DNA from: an uncultured Porticoccus sp.
GTDB lineage: Bacteria; Pseudomonadota; Gammaproteobacteria; Pseudomonadales; Porticoccaceae
Assembly: GCF_913061305.1 (NCBI RefSeq)
Contig: NZ_CAJXST010000002.1
Coordinates: forward strand, 308,561 to 372,560
Direction: 5' to 3'
DNA length: 64,000 bases
A program made the translations under genes and the position numbers. Positions 44,618 to 56,475 of this stretch are shown here, in pieces (position 1 is the first letter of the stretch; the number at the start of each line of letters is the position of its first letter). The notes below the pieces were generated by a model. The model was not told where the DNA came from, did not search any database, and saw only the letters and a list, made by a program, of their open reading frames with translations.

Positions 44618-45412
44618 ATGTCTGCCTTTCGAGGCAAACGATGCGCGCTCTGGATGATATGCCAGAGCGCGTTTTTCGTTGTCTGGCTGTTTATCGCCGG
44701 TGGGCCCGCCAGCGCCGATCTTCGCTGCCAGCCTTTCGCCCCAATGGAGAGGGTTTCCGTCACTCATGTCTATGACGGCGATACCGTTAAACTGGACGAC
44801 GGCCGCAAAATTCGATTGATCGGTATCAATAGCACGGAGCTGGGTCGCGCTGGGCAACCGGATCAGCCGTTCGCCGCCGAGGCCCGTGACAGATTGCGCA
44901 GCCTGATCAAGTCTGCCTCGCAGCTACATTTGTTAACGGATCGGCAAACCCATGACCGCTATGGTCGAACGCTCGCCCACCTGTTCAATGAGCGAGGAGA
45001 AAGTCTCGAACAAAGCCTGCTCGAACAGGGGCTGACCTACCATGTTGCGGTGCCGCCCAACCTGACCCTGGCAGACTGTTTTGCCAGCGCCGAGCAGTTG
45101 GCGGTCAAACAGCAGCGGGGACTCTGGAGCAACGCCGGCATGCCCCCCGTCGCTGCCCGGGATGTGCAGGACGGGGGATTTAAGCGATTGCAGGGCACCG
45201 TAACAGCCGTTCAAACCGGCAGGCACTGGCGGCTCGTCCTGGATGATGTGATCAACGTGATGATTTATCCAGAACACCGCCATCGCTTTGAGACAAAACA
45301 GCTGAGCAGCTTGCAGGGCCAGCGAGTGGAAATACAGGGGTGGGTTTACCGCAGTCGCGGGGAATGGCGGATCAAGTTGGCAACTCCCCACGGTATTGTG
45401 TTTCCCCGGTGA
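44618..45412 (+). CDS. Thermonuclease family (SNase-like) secreted nuclease
   Basis: About 264 residues from ATG 44618, seven bases after rpmE. A signal peptide (cleavage near PASA) precedes a staphylococcal-nuclease-like domain (about 40-175): VYDGDTVKLDDGRKIRLIGINSTE (Ca-binding Asp and catalytic Arg), DRYGRTLAHLF (Glu/Arg region) and GLTYHVAVPP. The C-terminal 80 residues form a second OB-like fold. It should act on DNA or RNA in the periplasm or outside the cell. The in-frame start at 44498 lies inside rpmE and is unlikely. Confidence 0.88.
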   Translation: MSAFRGKRCALWMICQSAFFVVWLFIAGGPASADLRCQPFAPMERVSVTHVYDGDTVKLDDGRKIRLIGINSTELGRAGQPDQPFAAEARDRLRSLIKSASQLHLLTDRQTHDRYGRTLAHLFNERGESLEQSLLEQGLTYHVAVPPNLTLADCFASAEQLAVKQQRGLWSNAGMPPVAARDVQDGGFKRLQGTVTAVQTGRHWRLVLDDVINVMIYPEHRHRFETKQLSSLQGQRVEIQGWVYRSRGEWRIKLATPHGIVFPR

Positions 45413-45463
45413 ATTATCCGGCGCCGCCCTCCGACGACGCCGCTGTTTCCTTTCCAAAACACC

Positions 45464-46662
45464 CTACCAGCTCAATGAGGCGCCGGTCTGGTACTCGGTA
45501 ACCCGGGTTTCGAAAAAGTTTTTCTCCTTGCGCAGGTTGGCCTGCTCCTCCAGCCATTCCAGGCGATTGATGGCGCCGGGGAAGGGCTCTTTGTGGTTGA
45601 GGGCCCGGGCCCTCCGGTTGGCGACAAAGCGGAACTGGTCCATGTGCTCGCCAGCGCTGTAACCGAGGATGGGATCCGGCATCAGGTAGTGGGCGTAGGC
45701 AGACTCCACCGCTTCAGCTTCTTCCCACATAACCTGTAATTGGGTCGGATCCAGTTTTAGATTTTCCTCCTCCAGTAACTGGTTAACCACCCGCAGACCA
45801 AAGGCGCAGTGCATGGCTTCGTCCCGCAGGATGTACTGCAGCTGTTCCCCGGTGCCTTTCATCAGGCCGCGTCGCTGCAGGGCAAAAATCGGGTTGAAGC
45901 CGTTGTAGAACCAGCAACCTTCGAAGATACCGGCAAAGAACAGGTAGGACATGGCGAAGGTTTCGAGGTCGTCCCGGTTGCCGAGGTCGAGATCATGGCG
46001 CAACACGGTATCCAGTCTCGCACTGGCCAGGCGAATTTTGCCGTGGATGGCCGGTACCACCCGGTAGCGGTTGTAAATGTCGCTCTGGTCCAGCCCGAGG
46101 GTTTCGATGCAGTGCTGGTAAGTCCAGGTGTGCAGTGCTTCTTCATAGACCTGCCGGGCCTGGTAAATCTGCAACTCCGGCGCGGACATTTTTTCCATCA
46201 CTGCCAGGCCGATATTGCGCATGGCCATGATGTCCGAGGTGGTCAGATAGGCCAGCACGTTTTCATACAGGTGACGTTCCTCGGTGGTCAGTTTGTGGTG
46301 GTAATCATGGATATCCTGGGTCATGTTGACGTCCAGAGGTGTCCAGTGATTCTTGTTGGCATTGAGAAAAAACTCCCAGGCCCAGGGGTATTTGAAGGGG
46401 GCCAACTGATTGATGTCCGCTTTGCCGTTCACCACCCGCTTGTCCGCCGGATTGATGGGCGGCAGGAGTACCGCTGGTGTTTCTGCCAACGCAGCAGTTG
46501 CTATTGACAGTGTCGCCGGGACCTTTGATATCCCAGCTGGCTGTGCGGCAGTGACCCCTCCCAGCAGGTTGATGGTGCCGGGAGGAATGGCGCTGCGCAA
46601 CGGGTCATCCCAGTCTGGAAGCGGGGTTGTGTCGGTCTTGATGGCAGTTTGTCGGATACTCA

Positions 46663-46663
<1 letters not shown>
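45464..46663 (-). CDS. nrdB: Ribonucleotide reductase class Ia, beta subunit
   Basis: 399 residues. The radical-generating helices are intact: Glu175 and His178 (EEALH) bind iron, with Tyr182 four residues beyond His, as in E. coli Tyr122; a further iron-ligand helix is in RDEAMHCAFG. The N-terminal ~75 residues are a Pro/Ala-rich extension not found in E. coli. It reduces nucleotides together with NrdA and needs oxygen to form its radical. Its ATG overlaps the nrdA stop by one base (TAATG). Confidence 0.95.
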
Positions 46664-49491
<2,828 letters not shown>

Positions 49492-49620
49492 GTCATTCCT
49501 GTCGATTTATTCGCGAAATCTTCAGGCTTCGCCGATTGGCGGACGGGCAGGGTGCATGGCGGCAAACGGGGTTTACCCGTGATGCAGCTGGTGTCCTGAA
49601 TCGCGAAGACTGAAGCCTTG

Positions 49621-49796
49621 TTTGCTGGCAGGTCTTCGGACTCAGGGGCGTTGCGCGAGATATTGCGCTTCCTACAGCGACGGCTTCCCGTTCAATTGAA
49701 CAGTGCCTCGGCGTTGCCGATGCCGCTTTCGTTCCCCTTTACCGCTGCGCGTCAGTTCCGGATTCTCACCGGATTCCCTTTTCAGGACGGCCTATA
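49621..49796 (-). ncRNA. Cobalamin (B12) riboswitch upstream of nrdAB
   Basis: Read on the minus strand the region contains GGGAATCCGGTG, then GAATCCGGAACTGACGCGCAGCGGTAA, matching the conserved B12-box core (AGGGAA..GGTG, CCCGC-like AACTG), and ends with GAGTCCGAAGACCTGCC, the conserved 3' strand. It is oriented toward nrdA, not toward the plus-strand TonB receptor. About 130 bases lie between it and the ATG. B12 elements in front of B12-independent isozymes are known to repress them when B12 is available, which presumes a class II reductase elsewhere in this genome. Confidence 0.9.
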
Positions 49797-49845
49797 AAAC
49801 ACAATATATGCCAATCCAACCAGCTTTTAAGAGCATATCTTGTGT
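49791..49845 (-). promoter_or_regulatory. nrdA: nrdA promoter with paired NrdR-like boxes
   Basis: On the minus strand TTGGAT (49819-49814) and TATAGG (49796-49791) at 17-base spacing form a promoter that starts just before the riboswitch. Two partial copies of the NrdR box ACACWATATATWGTGT (plus-strand reading) lie at 49799-49814 (11 of 16) and 49830-49845 (12 of 16), 31 bases apart, the three-helical-turn spacing of real NrdR pairs. NrdR is the ATP/dATP-sensing repressor of reductase genes. Confidence 0.55.
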
Positions 49846-49915
49846 ATTTTTGCATGTAAAGCGGTTTCCCCTGTTGGTGAAAGCAATGCCGTGGTCTATG
49901 TCGCCCGCACAAGGC

Positions 49916-49932
49916 TGCGACAATTTGTCGCA
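49916..49932. repeat. Perfect palindrome between nrdA and the TonB receptor
   Basis: TGCGACAA-T-TTGTCGCA is an 8-1-8 perfect dyad, 80 bases before the receptor ATG and upstream of the nrdA promoter. It looks like a dimeric repressor site. I know no regulator with this consensus. It may control the receptor, or nrdA from a distance. Confidence 0.5.
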
Positions 49933-50011
49933 TTGACTGATCTTTCGTAAGCCCTAAATATCCCGTTCCTGAATTCGAATCACTTTCATTTCGATTCGGG
50001 CTAGGGAGAAA

Positions 50012-52330
50012 ATGAAAAAAGCAATTCGCTGGGCCTCTGCCCTGGTCGTTCCATACCTGTTCGGCCTCTCAACGATTTCCGTTCACGCGGAAGACAGTGG
50101 TGTCGAAGGGGCGGGGGCAACCGCTGTGGTGGCAAGCCTGGAAGAAGTCAAAGTCTGGGGCAAACAACTTTCCAGTCGCGAGGCGGGTTATACCAACCCA
50201 ACCAGTGTATTGACCCGGGAAGATATGGCCAGTATCAACGTGGCGACCACGGAAGATCTGGTGAAATATGAGCCCAGCCTGGTGATCCGCCGCCGCTTTA
50301 TCGGCGATGCCAACGGTACCCTGGGGATCCGCGGTTCCAACATGTTCCAGACCAGCCGCTCAATGGTGTTTGCAGACGGTGTACCGCTGCATTATTTCCT
50401 CGAGTCCCGCTGGAATGGCGCGCCGCGCTGGACCCTGGTGTCGGCCAGTGAAATCGCCCAGGTGGAAGTGGTCTATGGTCCGTTTTCAGCCGAGCACAGC
50501 GGCAATGCCATGGGTGGTGTGGTGTTGATCGAAACGGCGATTCCCCAGCAGCGGGAATTCCATGTGGACTGGTCGTCCTTTGTCCAGTCCTTTGATGAGT
50601 ACGGTTTCGACGATGACCTGTGGGGGCGCAAGGGCTTTATTTCCTTCGGCGACAAGATCGGTAACCTCAGCGTTTACCTCTCCTACAACCGTCTGGAAAA
50701 TGACGCCCAGCCCCAATCTTTCTACTATGGCAGTTCCAGCAGCTCACTGACACCGACTGCGGTGAGCGGTGCAATAGGGGATGGGGACGACAGGGGTGCA
50801 GACCAGTGGTATTTCGGCGATACCGGGATGGTTAAAACCACCACTGACAACTACAAATTCAAGGCCGGTTATGACCTTGGTGATTGGTTTGCCCTCTTGA
50901 ATGTGGCCTACGAGGACCGCCGTTCGGATAGTGATTCCGCCAACAGTTATTTGCGGGATATCGAAGGCAATACGGTCTGGGGCGGGCACGTGGTGCAGAA
51001 CGGTGAGCCGTTTTTTGTCCCCGCTAGTCGACTCAATGTCAGTGAGCAGGATCGCCGCAGCCTTTCGGTGGGGCTGCGCCTGAAGGGGGACCTGACGGAC
51101 AGCCTGTCGGTGGAAACCAATCTCAGCCACTTTGCCATCATTGAGGATGAAACTCGCAGTTCTGCCCTCAATCCTGCCCACCCTGACTATACTCTGGCTG
51201 GACAGGTGCTGGATTACGGCGATACCGGTTGGCAAACTGCCGACATCAAATTCACATTGGATGGATTTGGTCTGGATGGCATGCAGTGGGTGGCGGGCCT
51301 GCGCTACGAGACCTACGAACTGAATACCACCGTCTATAACTCCGATAATTACGTTGCCGGCGACAGGGCCCGGGCCACCAGCCGCAGCGGCGGGGAGACC
51401 GGGATCGCCGCGGCGTTCCTGCAACTGAACTGGGATATCGATGCGCACTGGTCCACCTCTCTGGGTGGGCGCTATGAATCCTGGAAAAGCAGTGAGGGTT
51501 ATTTTTCGGACGACGATGCCCTGACACCCTGGTTGGATCTGGTCAAGCTGCCGAGTCGTTCCGAAGACAAATTTTCGCCGAAATTTTCCCTCGGTTTTCG
51601 CCCGGATCACCTGTGGACCCTCCGCTATTCCATCGCCAAAGCCTACCGCTTCCCCATTGTCGAAGAGCTGTTCAGCCAGTTTCAGGCCTTCAATGCGGTC
51701 AGTGAGGCCAATCCCGGCCTGCAGCCGGAAGACGGCCTGCATCACAACCTTATGGTCGAACGGGCCATCGATCGGGGTTATGTGCGGTTGAACCTGTTTT
51801 TGGAAAACATCAAAGACGTGATCGAGTCCCAGGCGACGGTTCTGCCGGGCGGTTCCTCGATCCGTACCTTTGTGCCGGTGGACGAGGTGAGAACCCGCGG
51901 CGCCGAGTTTATTGTCAACGCCGCCGACTTCCTGCTGCCGAAACTGGATGTGCGCTTCAACATGGCCTGGACCGATGCCGAGGTCATCAAAAATGCTCCC
52001 GATCCCGCCATTGTCGGCAATCTGTTCCCACGCATGCCGAAATGGCGCGGCAATCTGCTGGCCACCTACCACGTGACTTATCGCTGGGATATCGGTGGCA
52101 GCCTGCAATACGCCAGCGACAGTTACGGGCGGCTGGATAACAGCGACGGGGTCGATCAGGTGTTCGGCGGTCAGGATCGCTACCTGTTCCTCGGGCTGAA
52201 AACCAGCTTTCGCCGGGATAAGCACCTGACCTTCAGTTTGGGTATGGACAATGTCACCGACGAAACCGCCTATGTCGCCCACCCCTGGCCCGCGCGAACC
52301 CTGTATTTCAATGTCTCTTATGACTGGTAA
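50012..52330 (+). CDS. TonB-dependent receptor, probable siderophore or metal-complex receptor
   Basis: 772 residues with a signal peptide (MKKAIRWASALVV to SVHAE), a TonB-box-like LEEVKVWGK near 45, a plug (about 60-175; ATTEDLVKYEPSLVIRRRFIGDANGTLGIRGS, VVYGPFSAEHSGNAMGGVV) and a beta-barrel ending in Tyr-Asp-Trp. SD GGGAGAAA is close to the ATG. The gene is followed by a PepSY-type membrane protein, a pairing typical of iron-siderophore uptake where the latter may reduce the ferric complex. The ligand is inferred. Upstream lies a CGAATC-N11-GATTCG dyad (49976-49998); no confident Fur box was found. Confidence 0.85.
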   Translation: MKKAIRWASALVVPYLFGLSTISVHAEDSGVEGAGATAVVASLEEVKVWGKQLSSREAGYTNPTSVLTREDMASINVATTEDLVKYEPSLVIRRRFIGDANGTLGIRGSNMFQTSRSMVFADGVPLHYFLESRWNGAPRWTLVSASEIAQVEVVYGPFSAEHSGNAMGGVVLIETAIPQQREFHVDWSSFVQSFDEYGFDDDLWGRKGFISFGDKIGNLSVYLSYNRLENDAQPQSFYYGSSSSSLTPTAVSGAIGDGDDRGADQWYFGDTGMVKTTTDNYKFKAGYDLGDWFALLNVAYEDRRSDSDSANSYLRDIEGNTVWGGHVVQNGEPFFVPASRLNVSEQDRRSLSVGLRLKGDLTDSLSVETNLSHFAIIEDETRSSALNPAHPDYTLAGQVLDYGDTGWQTADIKFTLDGFGLDGMQWVAGLRYETYELNTTVYNSDNYVAGDRARATSRSGGETGIAAAFLQLNWDIDAHWSTSLGGRYESWKSSEGYFSDDDALTPWLDLVKLPSRSEDKFSPKFSLGFRPDHLWTLRYSIAKAYRFPIVEELFSQFQAFNAVSEANPGLQPEDGLHHNLMVERAIDRGYVRLNLFLENIKDVIESQATVLPGGSSIRTFVPVDEVRTRGAEFIVNAADFLLPKLDVRFNMAWTDAEVIKNAPDPAIVGNLFPRMPKWRGNLLATYHVTYRWDIGGSLQYASDSYGRLDNSDGVDQVFGGQDRYLFLGLKTSFRRDKHLTFSLGMDNVTDETAYVAHPWPARTLYFNVSYDW

Positions 52331-52356
52331 CAAGGCGTATGACTGGTAACAAGGCG
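52319..52356 (+). repeat. Tandem 19-base duplication at a gene junction
   Basis: TATGACTGGTAACAAGGCG occurs twice in direct succession (52319-52337 and 52338-52356). The first copy holds the receptor's last codons and stop; the second repeats them out of coding context, so it carries a second ATG-Asp/Thr-like stretch and a second AAGG ribosome-binding-like element. It probably arose by slippage. Confidence 0.9.
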
Positions 52357-52362
52357 GGCACG

Positions 52363-53694
52363 ATGGCGCATAACAACCGCTCTATGAGCATTTATCGCGC
52401 CCTGTGGCGTTGGCATTTTTATGCCGGACTGTTCTGCATTCCCTTTGTGCTGACGCTATCGATCTCCGGGGCCATCTACCTGTTCAAGCCACAACTGGAT
52501 GCGCTGGCCAATCGCCCCTACCAGAATCTGGCGGTATCCGGCGAGCGCAGCAGAGCGGATGCCCAGATCGGCGCGGCCCTGGCCGCGTTTCCGGGTAGCG
52601 GTTTTACCAGTTATCAACTGCCGGAGACAGATGATCAAGCCGTCGTCATTACTGTGCTCGATCAAGGCCGGCAGCGGCTTGTGTATGTCCATCCCTACAG
52701 CCTGAAAGTGTTGCACAGTGTTGTTGCGGAGAAGCAGTTCATCCGGCAGGTGCGAACTTTCCACGGGGAGTTGTTAGTGGGGGCGGTGGGTTCTGTGCTG
52801 GTGGAGCTAGCCGGTTGCTGGGCCATTGTCTTGGTATTGACCGGGCTGTATCTGTGGTGGCCGCGCAACGGCCGTGGTCTGGCCGGTGTGCTTTATCCCC
52901 GCCTTGGCCGGGGTGGTCGCCAGTTCTGGCGCGACTTGCACGCGGTGACCGGTATCTGGCTGGCGATGTTTGTACTACTCCTGCTGATGACAGCGTTGCC
53001 CTGGACTCTGGTGTGGGGTACCGCTTTCAAGGAGCTGCGGCAATGGGGCGACAGGCCGGTGCAACAGGACTGGACGCTCAGTCGGGCCCAGAAACACCAC
53101 CACGATGGCGCAATGCCGTCGGGGCGTGCAGATATCAGTGAAGCGCTCCTCGCCAGGGCCATCTCCCTGCAATTTGCCGCGCCGGTATTGCTGTCGCCGG
53201 ATCGGCAGAATCCTGCCCTGTGGAAAGTCCAGTCCCAGTCCCAGAACCGTCCGCTGCGGGCAGATGCCTGGCTCGATGGCCAGTCCGGTGATGTGGTGAG
53301 GGTACAGAGCTTTGCGGCGCGCCCCTGGGTCGACCGGGTTATCGGTATTGGTGTGGCCGCCCATGAAGGACAGTTGTTCGGCTGGTTGAACCAGTTGTTG
53401 GGCGCCCTGACAGCACTGGGGCTGATATTTCTGACCGTCAGCGGAGTTGTGCTCTGGTGGAAACGTAAACCGTCGTTCGGACTCGGTGCTCCGGCGGCCC
53501 TGCCGGAGGTCCCCTCAAAGAGTATATTTTTCACCATCATTGTCATTCTGGCGCTGCTGCTGCCGATGTTGGCGATATCGCTTCTGCTTCTTTGGCTTCT
53601 GGAAAACCTGTTGTTGCGTCACTTGCCTGGCGCTCGTCTATGGTTGGGTCTTGTCGACCCTGGGGTGATACAAAAATCCGTTAACACCGGATGA
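52363..53694 (+). CDS. PepSY-associated membrane protein (iron-regulated type)
   Basis: About 443 residues from ATG 52363, preceded by AAGG at eight bases; ATG 52339 in the duplicated stretch is too close to its AAGG. Four main TM helices (about 14-38, 145-165, 190-215, 345-370) and two C-terminal ones frame periplasmic PepSY regions. Conserved histidines are in WRWHFYAGLF, RTFHGELLVG, DLHAVTGIW and AAHEGQLFGW, suggesting heme or metal contacts. Related proteins are thought to be inner-membrane ferric-siderophore reductases. It is co-transcribed with the receptor. Confidence 0.85.
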   Translation: MAHNNRSMSIYRALWRWHFYAGLFCIPFVLTLSISGAIYLFKPQLDALANRPYQNLAVSGERSRADAQIGAALAAFPGSGFTSYQLPETDDQAVVITVLDQGRQRLVYVHPYSLKVLHSVVAEKQFIRQVRTFHGELLVGAVGSVLVELAGCWAIVLVLTGLYLWWPRNGRGLAGVLYPRLGRGGRQFWRDLHAVTGIWLAMFVLLLLMTALPWTLVWGTAFKELRQWGDRPVQQDWTLSRAQKHHHDGAMPSGRADISEALLARAISLQFAAPVLLSPDRQNPALWKVQSQSQNRPLRADAWLDGQSGDVVRVQSFAARPWVDRVIGIGVAAHEGQLFGWLNQLLGALTALGLIFLTVSGVVLWWKRKPSFGLGAPAALPEVPSKSIFFTIIVILALLLPMLAISLLLLWLLENLLLRHLPGARLWLGLVDPGVIQKSVNTG

Positions 53695-53743
53695 ATCGAC
53701 ATGCTAATCTGGTGTCCCCTGGTTGCTTTTATGAGGATGTGTC

Positions 53744-54502
53744 GTGGACAGAAATACCGTTTTGTTAAGTGTTGTGCTGGTGATCACACCGTTGTCTGTC
53801 AGTGCCGCCAGCTGGTGGGATACCGGCAAGGAACTGCTCGGTGGCAACACGGCAAACACGACAGAATCCGCTGCGCCGGTCAGTGGGCTGGCCGGGCTCT
53901 CCAGCGATGAAGTTGCCGCAGGATTGAAAGAGGCGTTGCGGGTGGGTGCCGGTAATGTGGTTTCACAGTTGGGCGCTCAGGACGGATTTTACCTCGATGA
54001 CGCGATCCACATTCCATTGCCCCCACAACTTCAGCAGGCCAAAGGTGTTCTTGAGCAGGTGGGCATGGGCGACAGTTTGCAGGAGCTTGAAATGAAACTG
54101 AACCGGGCTGCCGAGGCGGCTACTCCGCGGGCCAAGGAGATGTTTCTCGATGCCATCAGTGCCATGACCATCGACGATGCAAAGAAGATTTACAGTGGCT
54201 CGGAAGATGCCGCTACCCGCTATTTCAGTGACAAAATGCGCGGCCCCCTCGGGGAGGAAATGCGCCCGGTGATTGAAGCCAGCCTCGCAGAGGTGGGTGC
54301 GCTACAGACTTACGATGCGATTGTCAGTAAATACAAGACCCTGCCTTTTGTCCCAGATCTCAAAGCCGATTTGACGGACTACACGATAAATGGGGGGATG
54401 GACGGTATTTTCTATTATCTGGCCCGGGAGGAAGCGGCGATCCGTGAGAATCCGGTCAAGCAAACCACCTCGCTGTTGAAAAAGCTGTTTGGTCAGCCCT
54501 GA
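53744..54502 (+). CDS. DUF4197 exported protein
   Basis: 252 residues from GTG 53744, with a signal peptide (cleavage near SVSAAS) and a DUF4197 domain (about 45-245): LSSDEVAAGLKEALRVGAGNVVSQLG, DAIHIPLPPQLQQA, AISAMTIDDAKKIYSGSEDAATRYF and TYDAIVSKYKTLPF. The largely helical domain has no established function I know. It lies 49 bases after the PepSY gene on the same strand, which may put it in the same transcript. Confidence 0.85.
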   Translation: MDRNTVLLSVVLVITPLSVSAASWWDTGKELLGGNTANTTESAAPVSGLAGLSSDEVAAGLKEALRVGAGNVVSQLGAQDGFYLDDAIHIPLPPQLQQAKGVLEQVGMGDSLQELEMKLNRAAEAATPRAKEMFLDAISAMTIDDAKKIYSGSEDAATRYFSDKMRGPLGEEMRPVIEASLAEVGALQTYDAIVSKYKTLPFVPDLKADLTDYTINGGMDGIFYYLAREEAAIRENPVKQTTSLLKKLFGQP

Positions 54503-54885
54503 ACCCAGCCCGGTAATATGGCCGATCACAAATACGCTTCTGATTTCGAGGCCATGCAGCCTGTTCTGGTTTCCATATCGTCGCTCTCTCATAGGGGTTG
54601 CGGGGCTATACCCATCAAAATTCCCTATCAGTCTCTTTGCAGAATACTATCTGTTAATGGTTTATCCTGAAGCCACGAAAAGAGGCATGGAAGTTAAAAT
54701 TCGCGTAGGATCGTAACCCTGCCCGGTCCTGTGGGGCGAGTCGTTAAATCATTAAACTCGGTATCACAGTCAGGTTTGCTGTGAAACTGACATGATCCGC
54801 TGAAATGAGAATGAGCCCGAAGCCAGGGTTTCCATGTTTCGATCAGTGCACCAGCCAATGGTGTTCAGACCTGGAGAGAAAGCGA
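54503..54885. other. Non-coding gap before pntA
   Basis: 383 bases with no convincing gene. A plus-strand frame from 54489 to 54716 overlaps the DUF4197 end and has no ribosome site or recognisable product. A TCACAG/CTGTGA dyad is at about 54760-54785. The pntA promoter should be here; no strong -35/-10 pair was picked out. Confidence 0.5.
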
Positions 54886-56463
54886 ATGACAACAATAGGT
54901 ATCCCCAAAGAAATTTATCCCGATGAAAGGCGTGTTGCCGCCACCCCCACTTCCGTTCAAAAGCTGCTCAAGCTCGGCTATGAGGTATTGGTTCAGTCGG
55001 GAGCTGGTGAACCAGCGCATTATGATGATGAAGCCTACATCAATGCCGGCGCGGCAATTGCTGTTGATGCGCCTGCGCTCTGGAGCCAGGCAGATTTTAT
55101 TCTGAAAGTACGTGCCCCTATGGAAAACGCCATGCTCAACAGGCATGAAGTTGACATGATGAAGCAGGGCGCTGGTCTGGCCAGCTACATCTGGCCGGCA
55201 CAAACCCCTGAACTGCTGGAGAAGTTTGCGGCAAAAGGGGCCACGGTGTTCGCTATCGACAGCCTGCCCCGGATCAGTCGTGCGCAGAAAATGGATGCCC
55301 TCAGTGCCATGGCCAATATTGCCGGTTATCGCGCCGTCATTGAGGCGGCCAACCACTTCGGCCGTTTTTTTACCGGCCAGGTGACGGCGGCCGGGAAGGT
55401 CCCCCCCGCCAAGATCATGGTGATTGGTGCTGGCGTGGCAGGCCTTGCTGCCGTTGGTACCGCTAACAGCATGGGTGCCATCGTGCGTGCTTTCGATACC
55501 CGCCTCGAAGTGAAGGAGCAGGTGGAGAGCATGGGTGCCGAATTCCTCGAGCTGGATTTTGGCGATGAAGATGGCAGCGGTGGCGGCGGTTATGCCAAGC
55601 AGATGAGCGATGAGTTCATCAAGGCCGAGATGGCACTGTTTGCCGAGCAGGCAAAAGAGGTGGATATCATTATCACCACCGCCCTGATTCCCGGCCGTCC
55701 GGCACCGAAACTGATTACCGCCGAGATGGTGGCTGCGATGAAACCCGGCAGTGTGATTGTCGACCTGGCCTCGGAGCGGGGTGGTAACTGTGAACTCACC
55801 GAGCCGGGCAAGGTCGCTGTGCATCACGATGTGTCCATCATCGGTTATACCGATCTGCCCAGCCGCATGGCAAAGGTGTCCAGTGATCTCTATGCCAGCA
55901 ACCTGACACACTTGATGAACGATCTGACGCCTGAGAAGGATGGTCAGCCCAGCGTTGATATGGAAGACACCGTCATTCGGGGACTCACGGTTGTTCACGG
56001 TGGTGAAGTTACCTGGCCACCACCGAAAGTGGAGGTGGCGGTGAATGCCCCGCCGCCGAGTACTGAAGAGCCATCGCCCACGGACAAAAAGGCCAAAGGC
56101 GAGCCCTCTGTGGTTGGCCGGTGGCTGGGCAAGGGCCTGCTGCTGCTGGTGACAGTGCTGGCGCTGCTGGGTATCGGTACCTACGCCCCTCCCAGTTTCC
56201 TTACCCATTTTACGGTGTTTGTCCTGGCCTGCTTTATCGGCTGGCAGGTGATCTGGAATGTAACGGCGTCCCTGCACACCCCTCTGATGAGTGTGACCAA
56301 TGCGATCAGTGGCATTATCGTGATCGGGGCGTTGCTGCATCTGGCGCAGTCTGAAAGCGGTGCAGTGGGCATCATGGCTTTTATCGCCGTGCTGATTGCA
56401 ACCATCAATGTGGCCGGGGGCTTTCGGGTTACCCACCGCATGCTGAAAATGTTTCGCCGATAA
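54886..56463 (+). CDS. pntA: NAD(P) transhydrogenase subunit alpha
   Basis: 525 residues. Domain I (about 1-380) binds NAD(H): [49 protein letters not shown] and [15 protein letters not shown]; four TM helices (about 425-520) complete the alpha subunit, as in E. coli PntA. The proton-translocating enzyme makes NADPH from NADH using the proton gradient. GGAG nine bases before ATG 54886 fixes the start; the in-frame codon at 54805 is not plausible. pntB follows 12 bases on. Confidence 0.95.
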   Translation: MTTIGIPKEIYPDERRVAATPTSVQKLLKLGYEVLVQSGAGEPAHYDDEAYINAGAAIAVDAPALWSQADFILKVRAPMENAMLNRHEVDMMKQGAGLASYIWPAQTPELLEKFAAKGATVFAIDSLPRISRAQKMDALSAMANIAGYRAVIEAANHFGRFFTGQVTAAGKVPPAKIMVIGAGVAGLAAVGTANSMGAIVRAFDTRLEVKEQVESMGAEFLELDFGDEDGSGGGGYAKQMSDEFIKAEMALFAEQAKEVDIIITTALIPGRPAPKLITAEMVAAMKPGSVIVDLASERGGNCELTEPGKVAVHHDVSIIGYTDLPSRMAKVSSDLYASNLTHLMNDLTPEKDGQPSVDMEDTVIRGLTVVHGGEVTWPPPKVEVAVNAPPPSTEEPSPTDKKAKGEPSVVGRWLGKGLLLLVTVLALLGIGTYAPPSFLTHFTVFVLACFIGWQVIWNVTASLHTPLMSVTNAISGIIVIGALLHLAQSESGAVGIMAFIAVLIATINVAGGFRVTHRMLKMFRR

Positions 56464-56475
56464 GGAGGGCACACC

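Noticed and set aside
49621..49796. B12 riboswitch regulating the plus-strand TonB receptor as in btuB
   Set aside because: The conserved core reads only on the minus strand, toward nrdA.
49960..50000. Fur box upstream of the iron-type receptor
   Set aside because: The best alignment to the 7-1-7 consensus matches only about 9 of 14 positions; the CGAATC/GATTCG dyad there is not a Fur pattern.
50744..52333. 529-codon minus-strand frame across the TonB receptor
   Set aside because: Antisense shadow of a clear beta-barrel receptor; no motifs or ribosome site.
54489..54716. Plus-strand frame before pntA
   Set aside because: It overlaps the end of the DUF4197 gene and has no initiation signal.
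54865..56472. 535-codon minus-strand frame across pntA
   Set aside because: Antisense of a strongly conserved gene, His-rich in the way such shadows are.
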